From contig JAUQWT010000099.1 in assembly GCA_030835005.1 (NCBI GenBank), positions 1-12,429 of the forward strand: a stretch of 12,429 bases of DNA, read 5' to 3'. The position numbers and the translations under genes are program-made. The notes below the pieces were generated by a model that ran no database searches, was not told where the DNA came from, and worked only from the letters and a program-made list of their open reading frames with translations. The stretch is from Ignavibacteria bacterium (GTDB lineage: Bacteria > Bacteroidota > Ignavibacteria > Tepidaquicellales > OLB5). This document shows positions 7,066 through 12,429 of this stretch, piece by piece. How positions within the stretch are numbered: the first letter of the stretch is position 1; every line of letters begins with the position of its first letter.

Positions 7066-8727
7066 TTACGGAGTTACTTCGACCCAATACATATCATTTC
7101 CTTTTGAAGCAACGAATGTTATAAGCCCTGTTTCGCTAATTGCGAAATTGCTGTAGGCGGAGAACTGATCGCCTACATGTTTATTATTTATATAAAGTCT
7201 GTAATTATAAGAATAGATATTTTTACTTATCCGGTTTCCTGCAAAATAGACAAGTTTACCGTTAACAATCTTTACGTCAGAAATATTATCAAATTCTTTG
7301 CTATCGCCTTTGCTGCTTATCACCCTGTATTTATACTCATAATTGTTATAATCAGTATTAACTCCTTCACAGAATGCGTAGTTACCGTTTTTATCACTAA
7401 CTATTGTGGAGCCCGTTTTCCAGTCAACAGTATTTATCATATCGTATGGACCATAGCTTTCATCTCCAATAAACATGTAACATTTATCAGGCTGCTTTTT
7501 TTCATAATTACCGTAGTTAGTTGCCGAATACGAAAAACCGACTTTAGATAGCCAGGCAAAATCAGAAATGTAATCATACTTACCTGTTAGAATTTGATCA
7601 CCACTTACCAGAAAAGATTTATTGTTCTTATCAGAGGCAATATACACCGGCCTACCGGCGGGATTGAACTTTACGTTCAAAATAGAGTTATACGCAGCGC
7701 TTTGTTTACCATCATAAACAAGACGGTTCTCATAAATGACATCTCCCTTCTTATCGGTTTTTTCTTCAGAAGTAACGTAGGCAAGCATTCCGGAAGGAGA
7801 GTAAATATAGTTGTTGATGTATCCTTCAATAGTTTTTACCGGTTCGCCGCCGTGCATCAAAGTTGAGCGTGACTTATACTCTCCAACAGAATCCTGCCCC
7901 GAGTAAACGGGAATTCCGGCATTATCAAATACGATCGGGCCGTAGATCCAGTCGAAGCTTTTGTATTCTTTATCACCCTTTACAACAAATGTGTTTCCGC
8001 GATCCATATAGAACATTCCTGAGGATTTTGCAATGTAACACGGAACGTCCTGCGTGTCAAAGTTCAGTTCATACCAGCTTATATCGGAATAATGTTTCTG
8101 TTCTTCTGTGCCTATAACAAGGAATGTGCTCATGCCGTCACGGGCAATGTAGTACGGTTTGCCGGAACTTGTAAAGCCAACGAAACCCTGCGGTTCACCT
8201 TCTGCGTATTTTTCGGGAACGTATGAGAGGCGGACTTCATCATAAGCTTTGCCCTGAGAAAGGCTTCCGGTTCTTGTATCGTAAGTAATGAGATATTCTT
8301 TGCCTGCATCTCTTGCGCCGAAGTATATATTACCTTCTTTAATAGCCCAGCCGTCTTTAATGTTTTCATAAACTGCTATGACTTCATTATTTTTCAGCAG
8401 TGAATATGTAAAGGTTGTATCTGTAATGTTTGTTGATGCAATCATATAAGAATTCCCGGCTGCATCAAAGAGCGAGTTATACTGATTGGCATAATTAAAC
8501 TCTTTTGAATTTCCCTTTGGAGTTATGACAGTGTACATCCTGGTTAAGGTATCATAACTTGAAAACACCCATCCACCGGATTTGGAATCGTAAGAAATTG
8601 AATACGCATCATTATAGGCGCCGGAGGAGGAAATTGATGTAATAAGTTTTTGGTTTACCGACTGCGAAGCAGCAGAGATAGTACACAGTAAAACTGCAAA
8701 AAACAGTACTTTTGAGACATTTTTCAT
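7066..8727 (-). CDS. Secreted repeat protein, probable beta-propeller, 553 residues
   Basis: I recognise no named family. A signal peptide is clear (MKNVSKVLFFAVLLCTISAASQS). The rest is a series of short repeats, one per about 44 residues, each ending in a strand of the form 'F(D/S)xxGxPxYIAS': FDAAGNSYMIAS 87-98, FTSSGKPYYIAR 185-196, FDTQDVPCYIAK 223-234, FDNAGIPVYSGQ 267-278, YSPSGMLAYVTS 309-320, FNPAGRPVYIAS 354-365, SDKNGNYAFCEG 444-455 and ISETGLITFVAS 530-541. Weaker copies near 48, 131, 395 and 488 fill the gaps. About twelve units would fit two six-bladed propellers, but that fold is inference. There is no T9SS sorting domain, lipobox or catalytic motif, so it is probably periplasmic. 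No Shine-Dalgarno site precedes the ATG. The gene has its own promoter (8756-8786) and ends at the shared terminator. Confidence 0.8.
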   Translation of the reverse strand: MKNVSKVLFFAVLLCTISAASQSVNQKLITSISSSGAYNDAYSISYDSKSGGWVFSSYDTLTRMYTVITPKGNSKEFNYANQYNSLFDAAGNSYMIASTNITDTTFTYSLLKNNEVIAVYENIKDGWAIKEGNIYFGARDAGKEYLITYDTRTGSLSQGKAYDEVRLSYVPEKYAEGEPQGFVGFTSSGKPYYIARDGMSTFLVIGTEEQKHYSDISWYELNFDTQDVPCYIAKSSGMFYMDRGNTFVVKGDKEYKSFDWIYGPIVFDNAGIPVYSGQDSVGEYKSRSTLMHGGEPVKTIEGYINNYIYSPSGMLAYVTSEEKTDKKGDVIYENRLVYDGKQSAAYNSILNVKFNPAGRPVYIASDKNNKSFLVSGDQILTGKYDYISDFAWLSKVGFSYSATNYGNYEKKQPDKCYMFIGDESYGPYDMINTVDWKTGSTIVSDKNGNYAFCEGVNTDYNNYEYKYRVISSKGDSKEFDNISDVKIVNGKLVYFAGNRISKNIYSYNYRLYINNKHVGDQFSAYSNFAISETGLITFVASKGNDMYWVEVTP

Positions 8728-8755
8728 ATTTTTGGAGATTTAATTTCGGTTAATA

Positions 8756-8786
8756 CAAAGATAAGCAAAGAAACATCAATGAACAA
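8756..8786 (-). promoter_or_regulatory. Bacteroidota-type promoter for the 553-residue repeat protein
   Basis: On the minus strand, TTG (8784-8786), 20 bases, then TATCTTTG (8756-8763), a full match to TAnnTTTG with a slightly weak -33. It lies 28 bases upstream of the ATG, leaving a leader of roughly 20 bases. Confidence 0.55.
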
Positions 8787-8930
8787 TTAGGAATTAACAA
8801 TGAACAAATAATCCGTCAGAGCCGGATTAACCCAGAGAGTACCCCGTTCTTCTAATGCGGGACTCAACAATTAAGAAATTGCCTAAGCGGCGAAAATATA
8901 GGCATTAAACACATAGTCTTTAGGGGTTAG

Positions 8931-9051
8931 GTAGGTCAAAAGCATGCTTTTGACTAAAGCGGTTTAGTGTAATCATTGTAACAGTCAAAGGCACCGCGAG
9001 GCGGGATTTCGTTTGCCTTTATCAGGCAAACTCAACGTGCCTTTGACCTAC
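8931..9051. repeat. Palindrome-rich intergenic element with GTAGGTCAAA ends
   Basis: The left end GTAGGTCAAAAGCATG and the inverted right end (GTAGGTCAAAGGCACG read on the minus strand) agree at 14 of 16 positions. The left part contains a perfect 20-base palindrome, 8935-8954. The right part is a nested structure: GTCAAAGGCAC (8984-8994) pairs with GTGCCTTTGAC (9037-9047), and inside it are CCGC-GAG-GCGG (8994-9004) and GTTTGCC/GGCAAAC (9011-9031). A related palindrome recurs at 12050-12070. No coding frame is apparent. The remainder of this 407-base gap (8728-9134) holds a promoter, a GAGT..CCCG/CGGGACTC weak hairpin near 8837-8865, and a terminator. Confidence 0.6.
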
Positions 9052-9060
9052 TGTCTTATC

Positions 9061-9098
9061 AAAAAGCCGGATCGTAAAATTGATGCTCTAACCCGGCT
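9061..9098 (-). terminator. Terminator of the first beta-barrel gene
   Basis: Read on the minus strand, AGCCGGGTT pairs with the downstream GATCCGGCT (nine pairs counting two G-U wobbles), followed by five T. It begins 37 bases after the stop at 9135. Two of the pairs hold only as G-U on the minus strand, which supports this transcription direction. Confidence 0.75.
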
Positions 9099-9134
9099 GA
9101 TATTACTGCAAAAAATTTCTGAGAAGGAAAAGAA

Positions 9135-9755
9135 TTACAAATTGAATCTTAAGCCCCCGGTTATGCGGAAGCCGTAATTTTTCATTGAAACGTTTGGAAC
9201 ACCCTTTAGAATATTAGAAAGTCCTAAACTAAATGCCGCCTGTACGAATACGAAAGACTTTTTGGAGACATTTATATCAACTCCGGCGCCAAGCAGAATT
9301 CCGGTATCCATTGGTTCAATCTTATTGCTGATATCGACCGTTGCTGTCTGCTGGCCATTACTTTGCACTTCTTCGGCAGAAAGATTGAATCCGAATGACG
9401 GGCCAGCCAGAAGATAAGGTTTGATAAGGATGAGCGGAATTCCAACTTTTACCAAGAGAGGAACTTCCAGGTATGTAAATTTTTCATTGAAGGTTATGTT
9501 TCCGTTTTTTGCAGTATATCCCTTTGGCACATAAAACACACCGGTTGATACAGAAAGGATCTTAACGAAGTTCAGATCAACGGATGCACCGAATACCGGC
9601 CCTGTTTTGGGGTCAGTTGTTGCAGTGGGAGTTATCACCACATTTGAGGCTGAAATGCCGCCTTCTATTCCAAGTTTTACGGATAACTGTGCATGTGAGG
9701 CTGAATAAGCAGAAAAAAGCAGAAACAGAATTAGTATAGATCGTTTGAAATCCAT
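9135..9755 (-). CDS. Outer-membrane beta-barrel protein (PorT/OmpX-like), paralog 1
   Basis: The 206 residues have a signal peptide (MDFKRSILILFLLFSAYSASHA, cut before Q23) and then alternating amphipathic strands with short turns, ending in GLRFNL; an aromatic/hydrophobic end of this type is usual for outer-membrane barrels. About eight strands can be read, typical of the Bacteroidota 'outer membrane beta-barrel, porin family' group. Conserved segments shared with the neighbour are TTPxxTTD-like at 41-48, KPYLLAGP 112-119, SNGQQTATVDISN 132-144, GILLGAGVD 152-160 and SLGLSNI 176-182. The start has a GGAGG site. The role of such small barrels is mostly unknown (surface structure, adhesion or stress). 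It is about 42% identical to the next gene upstream by an ungapped hand count (86 of 206). It is separated from that gene by a terminator and a 266-base gap, so it probably has its own promoter. Confidence 0.82.
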   Translation of the reverse strand: MDFKRSILILFLLFSAYSASHAQLSVKLGIEGGISASNVVITPTATTDPKTGPVFGASVDLNFVKILSVSTGVFYVPKGYTAKNGNITFNEKFTYLEVPLLVKVGIPLILIKPYLLAGPSFGFNLSAEEVQSNGQQTATVDISNKIEPMDTGILLGAGVDINVSKKSFVFVQAAFSLGLSNILKGVPNVSMKNYGFRITGGLRFNL

Positions 9756-9891
9756 AAGTTAGAACCTCCGTTGAGTTATCAGAAATTGAATAAAACTATG
9801 TTGTTCGCACCAAAGTGTGTTGTTAATTTGAAATCAACAAATCCAATGTTAGCGGCTAAAGCCCAATTCTTACCCGCATTATTATCCACGA

Positions 9892-9919
9892 CCTGAAGGT
9901 TCCCGCAAGGCGGGACAGG
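9892..9919. repeat. Short GC hairpin in the gap between the barrel genes
   Basis: TCCCGC-AAG-GCGGGA (9901-9915) is a six-pair triloop hairpin, framed by CCTG (9892-9895) and CAGG (9916-9919). It resembles the CCGC-GAG-GCGG hairpin at 8994-9004. Nothing coding is visible in 9756-9948; a weaker hairpin GGCT-AA-AGCC lies near 9853-9862. Confidence 0.5.
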
Positions 9920-9948
9920 CAGTAGCAACAATTATATTTTTTGATTAG

Positions 9949-9987
9949 AAAAAAGCCGGATCACAAAATTGACGTCATGACCCGGCT
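9949..9987 (-). terminator. Terminator of the second beta-barrel gene
   Basis: On the minus strand AGCCGGGTCA pairs with TGATCCGGCT (ten pairs, one G-U), loop of 14 bases, then six T. It begins 35 bases after the stop at 10022. It matches the terminator at 9061-9098 at 27 of 34 positions, including the loop bases TCAATTTT. Confidence 0.85.
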
Positions 9988-10021
9988 TTTATTATAGCAG
10001 GAATTTTTGATGCTTTGAAAA

Positions 10022-10642
10022 TTACATGTTAAATTTTGCACCGGCAGTGATCTGTATGCCGTAATTCTTTATAGTTACGCTTGGCTGGTTTTTCGCAATG
10101 TTGGATAAACCCAGTGAATATGCAAACTGAATGAACAAAGATGTTTTTGTTGCTATCTTGAAATCACTTCCTGCTCCGAAGAGAAGGCCGAAATCCATCG
10201 ATTCAACGAAATTACTAACGTCAGTTGTAGCAGACTGCTGGCCATTAGTTTGATCACTGGTAGCAGCAAGATTAAACGCCAAAGTTGGGCCTGCAAGAAC
10301 ATATGGTTTTACTTCTGTCAATGGAAAACGGGCTTTCAATAATATTGGAATTTCAAAATAATTCAGCTTTATCTTACTAACCAACGTTCCTTGTGTAGAA
10401 GACCACCCTTTCATAATAAAACGCACACCGCCGGTAACGCCGATAGTTTGACCGATGTTAATATCTACCAGACCCCCAATGATAAATCCTGTTCTTGTAT
10501 CGGTAGTTGAGCTGGGAGTTGTGCTGACATTGGCAAGATTAAGGCCGAATTCAGGCCCAATCGCAATTGATGTCTGTGAATATGCAGTGCAGGCTGTTAA
10601 GATAAGTATCACTGCAGCGAATAAAGTTGTGTTAAGTTTCAT
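10022..10642 (-). CDS. Outer-membrane beta-barrel protein (PorT/OmpX-like), paralog 2
   Basis: Also 206 residues, co-linear with paralog 1 without gaps. The signal peptide is MKLNTTLFAAVILILTACTAYS, cut before Q23; the Cys18 in it does not sit in a lipobox (TAC, then T), so this is a type I signal. The body shows the same strand pattern and the conserved segments TTPSSTTD 41-48, KPYVLAGP 112-119, TNGQQSATTDVSN 132-144 and SLGLSNI 176-182, and it ends GAKFNM. An AAGGAG site precedes the ATG. It lies 57 bases downstream of the lipoprotein gene with no terminator between them, so the two probably share the transcript that starts near 11250. Together with its terminator it looks like one copy of a duplicated gene-plus-terminator unit. 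Confidence 0.82.
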   Translation of the reverse strand: MKLNTTLFAAVILILTACTAYSQTSIAIGPEFGLNLANVSTTPSSTTDTRTGFIIGGLVDINIGQTIGVTGGVRFIMKGWSSTQGTLVSKIKLNYFEIPILLKARFPLTEVKPYVLAGPTLAFNLAATSDQTNGQQSATTDVSNFVESMDFGLLFGAGSDFKIATKTSLFIQFAYSLGLSNIAKNQPSVTIKNYGIQITAGAKFNM

Positions 10643-10661
10643 TTTTTTCTCCTTTAGTTTT

Positions 10662-10683
10662 ATTTAAAACAAATGTTTTAAAT
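10662..10683. repeat. AT-rich intercistronic inverted repeat
   Basis: ATTTAAAAC (10662-10670) and GTTTTAAAT (10675-10683) form nine perfect pairs around AAAT. It lies between the lipoprotein stop and the ribosome site of barrel paralog 2. It is too AT-rich to be a strong terminator; it may affect mRNA stability or relative expression of the two genes. Confidence 0.4.
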
Positions 10684-10699
10684 GTAGAAATACAATCTG

Positions 10700-11077
10700 C
10701 TATGGAATAGTTAAATCAGCTTGTGCATCTGCAAATGAAGAATTAGAAGTTGTTGAACCGGTGAAGTAGAATTTCCATTGCTGTCCCGTTGCTACGCCAG
10801 TATATTCCGAAAGGTTATAAGTTGTATCTTTGCTGTAAACATAAGTTCCGCCATCTGTCAGAGTATCAAAAAACGGCTGAGCAGGAAGACTTACAACTAC
10901 GCGTGTGAGCTTTACATCAACTCCGGGCTTGAAAGTGAAGAAAGTGCCGGTGGTTCCCGGAGCAGTTGACATAGCAAAAGTAACGCCTGAGTTTAACGGT
11001 CCGGTAGTATCACTTTTACAGCCAATTGCATAAACAGCGGAAAGCACGAATAAGAAGAGAAGAATAACATGTTTCAT
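10700..11077 (-). CDS. Small lipoprotein, function unknown
   Basis: The 125-residue protein has a lipoprotein signal peptide: a hydrophobic stretch and the lipobox AIGC with Cys20, which would be lipidated and anchored in a membrane. Ser22-Asp23 (CKSDTTGP) then begin a Thr/Ser-rich linker. The rest is beta-rich (VDVKLTRVVVSLP, TYVYSKDTTYNL, QQWKFYFTGS), consistent with a small Ig-like or beta-sandwich domain, but I do not recognise the family. A GGAGG site and a five-base spacer precede the ATG at 11075-11077. It is the first gene of the unit with barrel paralog 2, and its mRNA would begin with the structured leader at 11138-11254. Confidence 0.75.
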   Translation of the reverse strand: MKHVILLFLFVLSAVYAIGCKSDTTGPLNSGVTFAMSTAPGTTGTFFTFKPGVDVKLTRVVVSLPAQPFFDTLTDGGTYVYSKDTTYNLSEYTGVATGQQWKFYFTGSTTSNSSFADAQADLTIP

Positions 11078-11137
11078 TTAGACCTCCATGGTTTTTAAGT
11101 TAGTATTTTTTCTTAATTTCTGAAATTCAAAAATCAT

Positions 11138-11254
11138 ACCCCGCACCATTTTCAGATATGCAGCTTCTAGGCGTTGAAATGTCCTCAATGAGAATTGAGG
11201 AGTGCGGGGTAAAAATATATTTTAATTTTGGAATTGAGAACATTTCTAAGCGCC
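11138..11254 (-). ncRNA. Candidate structured leader RNA with interleaved helices
   Basis: In transcript order (minus strand) there are four segments: A1 (11254-11240), B1 (11210-11202), A2 (11182-11170) and B2 (11146-11138). A1 and A2 pair as GAAATGT/ACATTTC plus GGCG/CGCC and two A-U pairs with single-base bulges. B1 ACCCCGCAC pairs perfectly with B2 GTGCGGGGT. Between B1 and A2 sits a hairpin of eight perfect pairs with the four-base loop TCTC on this strand (11201-11182). The order A1-B1-A2-B2 means the two helices form a pseudoknot or exclude each other. The leader starts just after the promoter at 11259-11290 and ends about 60 bases before the lipoprotein ATG. It may instead be an independent small RNA. 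The rest of the 11078-11511 gap is AT-rich with no frame or further clear structure. Confidence 0.5.
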
Positions 11255-11258
11255 TTTA

Positions 11259-11290
11259 CAAAAGTAAGTTAAGCCATACAATTGTGCAAA
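11259..11290 (-). promoter_or_regulatory. Bacteroidota-type promoter for the lipoprotein/barrel unit
   Basis: On the minus strand, TTTG (11287-11290), 20 bases, then TACTTTTG (11259-11266), a perfect fit to TTTG / TAnnTTTG. The start would be near 11250, so the mRNA begins at the first pairing segment of the structured leader. Confidence 0.62.
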
Positions 11291-11511
11291 GAAAAATATT
11301 CTGAAGATTAGAAAAACATACCCCGTTTTCACGCCATAATTCTGAGAGAATTAGAGTAAAAACTGCAAAAACGTCTAAAATTTAAAGAAAAATAAATCCA
11401 TATTTTTAGAAAAAAAATGACTAAATATATACCAGTGATTTTCATGATGTTGGGTTTTGAGGGTATTTTAGGTCAGTGCCGATGTTTTATCTTGATCAGG
11501 TTTTCGCCGAC

Positions 11512-11538
11512 AAAAAAAGGCAGGTGCAATACCTGCCT
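11512..11538 (-). terminator. Terminator of the small basic protein gene
   Basis: On the minus strand AGGCAGGT pairs with ACCTGCCT (eight perfect pairs, five-base loop), followed by seven T (11512-11518 as A on the plus strand). It lies 43 bases after the stop at 11582. Confidence 0.9.
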
Positions 11539-11581
11539 CAGATCATTCATGGAAAACCTGCTTTTTTAAAGGGATTTGAGG

Positions 11582-11806
11582 CTAACGCCCGTTTCCCTTT
11601 TTGAAGCCTTTTTTGTGCTGGTTTTTCTTTTTCTGGAATTTTTTAGTACAGCTTCCGTCTTTTTTCTGCTGGCGGTCGCGCTTCCTATCCTTTAAAAGGC
11701 ATGCTCCTTTGGGATCTCTGTTCTGTGCATATGTATCAGGTACGAATGCAATTATGGATGTGGCTGCAAAGAGCAGAATGAGGATTTTGGTTACGAGGTT
11801 TTTCAA
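11582..11806 (-). CDS. Small secreted polycationic protein
   Basis: A 74-residue protein with a signal peptide (cut after TYA, residue 27). The mature 47 residues contain 19 Lys/Arg against 4 Asp, and two Cys (36 and 53) that could form a disulfide. The C-terminal half is a run of KK pairs separated by F, Q, N and G, without the hydrophobic moments of a classic antimicrobial peptide. The start is TTG (11804-11806), fixed by an AAGGAG site six bases upstream; in the same frame the signal peptide begins at this codon. A dedicated terminator (11512-11538) supports a real, separately transcribed gene. I do not recognise a family. A role in binding nucleic acid, heparin-like or cell-surface polyanions is possible but only inferred from charge. 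Confidence 0.75.
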   Translation of the reverse strand: MKNLVTKILILLFAATSIIAFVPDTYAQNRDPKGACLLKDRKRDRQQKKDGSCTKKFQKKKNQHKKGFKKGNGR

Positions 11807-12049
11807 TTTATACTCCTTTTTAAGTAACGTTATGGATTATTTCTGCCTTCGGTGGTTTGACAAGATAAAAGCGTGAAAGTTTAATGGAAATTACCTGCTT
11901 CTGCTTAAGAATCTGCGTATTGAGGAGGTTGGATATCAAATATGAACTTAAAGGCGGAACCTTGAAGCAGGGAGATTACATGAATGCGGTTCTTGTACCA
12001 AAGGCACATATAATTGTACTTATTATGTGAGTACAAATGAATTTCAATA

Positions 12050-12070
12050 GTCAAATGCATGCCTTTGACC
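12050..12070. repeat. Palindrome of the GTCAAA...TTTGAC type
   Basis: GTCAAATGCATGCCTTTGACC differs at two positions from the 20-base palindrome at 8935-8954. It lies 21 bases after the stop of the phosphoesterase gene, in the gap 11807-12091. That gap also holds a hairpin TTGTACT/AGTACAA (12014-12036) and nothing else I can support. Confidence 0.5.
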
Positions 12071-12091
12071 TATACATCATCCGGTTAAATA

Positions 12092-12429
12092 TTATACCAG
12101 GGTTATCTTGGTTATCTCGGGGGGACAATTAATACGGATGGGCAGACCAACAGAACCGATGCCTCGGGATACATACATGTTGGAATTTCCGATCTTATAC
12201 AAGCCTTCAATATACTTGCTGACTGTCGCGGCAAATGAAAGATTAAAATTCCCGATCTTTACCGGGACAACCTGTCCTCCGTGTGTGTGGCCTGCCAGAA
12301 CGAGATCGATCTCTTTCTTCGCCAGGTCATCAAATCCATATGGCTTGTGGCAAAGAAGGATCTTTGGCGAGTCACTGAAAGTTGATTCATTGGTTCTAAG
12401 GTACTTATCCATATCACCATAGTACTTAA
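12092..12429 (-). CDS. Calcineurin-like phosphoesterase, C-terminal part (5' end outside window)
   Basis: The visible 112 codons run from the window edge to the stop at 12092-12094. ILLCHKP and AGHTHGGQ are the last two metal-binding motifs of the YkuE/YaeI-like metallophosphoesterases (the GHxH motif supplies two histidines to the two-metal site), and the end VSRGIGSVGLPIRINCPPEITKITL is the characteristic C-terminus of this group. The frame continues upstream past the first Met (12410-12412) as KYYGD, matching the family's 'DD...GD.D' loop, so the Met is internal and the true start lies outside. Family members hydrolyse phosphodiesters (UDP-2,3-diacylglucosamine or other lipid substrates have been reported for relatives); the substrate here is unknown. 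The N-terminal metal-binding motifs and any membrane anchor cannot be seen. Confidence 0.88.
   Translation of the reverse strand, partial: KYYGDMDKYLRTNESTFSDSPKILLCHKPYGFDDLAKKEIDLVLAGHTHGGQVVPVKIGNFNLSFAATVSKYIEGLYKIGNSNMYVSRGIGSVGLPIRINCPPEITKITLV

Noticed and set aside
8822..8836. Third, loop-less copy of the barrel-gene terminator (GCCGGATTAACCC).
   Set aside because: The match is about 14 bases and cannot form the hairpin; may be chance.
8931..9051. CRISPR array or insertion sequence.
   Set aside because: No evenly spaced direct repeats with unique spacers and no transposase frame; only palindromes.
11884..12030. Plus-strand open frame of 48 codons (ATG GAA ATT ACC ... ATG TGA).
   Set aside because: No ribosome site before the ATG, no family resemblance, unusual amino acid mix, and it ends inside the hairpin at 12014-12036. 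Probably chance or a decayed relic.

Overview
The window looks like chromosomal DNA from the Ignavibacteria/Chlorobiota side of the Bacteroidota superphylum. The main evidence is a secreted protein whose C-terminal domain is a type IX secretion (T9SS) sorting domain of the YPNPFNP...SGVYFYRL kind typical of Ignavibacteria. Three promoter candidates fit the Bacteroidota -33/-7 architecture (TTTG, 20 bases, TAnnTTTG), and several genes also keep good Shine-Dalgarno sites, which Ignavibacteria use more than Bacteroidia do. This assignment is inference from motifs, not from a search.

Layout. 1-1269 (+): 3' part of a PAS-containing HisKA_2 sensor kinase, cut by the window edge. 1350-2090 (-): pgeF, a peptidoglycan-editing laccase-fold enzyme. 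2247-4476 (-): a two-gene unit, a 499-residue cytoplasmic helical protein of unknown function followed 22 bases later by a secreted protein-glutaminase-like enzyme with a Cys-His-Asp triad. 4477-4820: divergent control region with a palindrome, phased direct repeats, a consensus promoter and a structured 5' leader. 4821-6893 (+): a 690-residue T9SS cargo (beta-propeller, P domain, sorting domain), ending at a strong bidirectional terminator shared with the convergent gene. 7066-8727 (-): a secreted protein built of about a dozen 44-residue repeats. 8728-9134: palindrome-rich intergenic DNA. 9135-11077 (-): a lipoprotein gene and two paralogous 206-residue outer-membrane beta-barrel genes, each barrel gene followed by a related terminator. 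11078-11511: a long leader with interleaved helices and a consensus promoter for the lipoprotein/barrel unit. 11582-11806 (-): a tiny secreted polycationic protein with its own terminator. 12092-12429 (-): C-terminal end of a calcineurin-like phosphoesterase.

Theme. Eight of the ten genes are complete, and six of those eight are predicted to be exported (T9SS cargo, repeat protein, barrels, lipoprotein, basic peptide, glutaminase-like enzyme), so this is mostly a cell-envelope neighbourhood. I see no mobile element, integrase, CRISPR array, tRNA or rRNA. The most unusual signals are two candidate structured RNA leaders (4714-4798 and 11138-11254), the glutaminase-like enzyme, and dispersed GTCAAA-type palindromes between genes.
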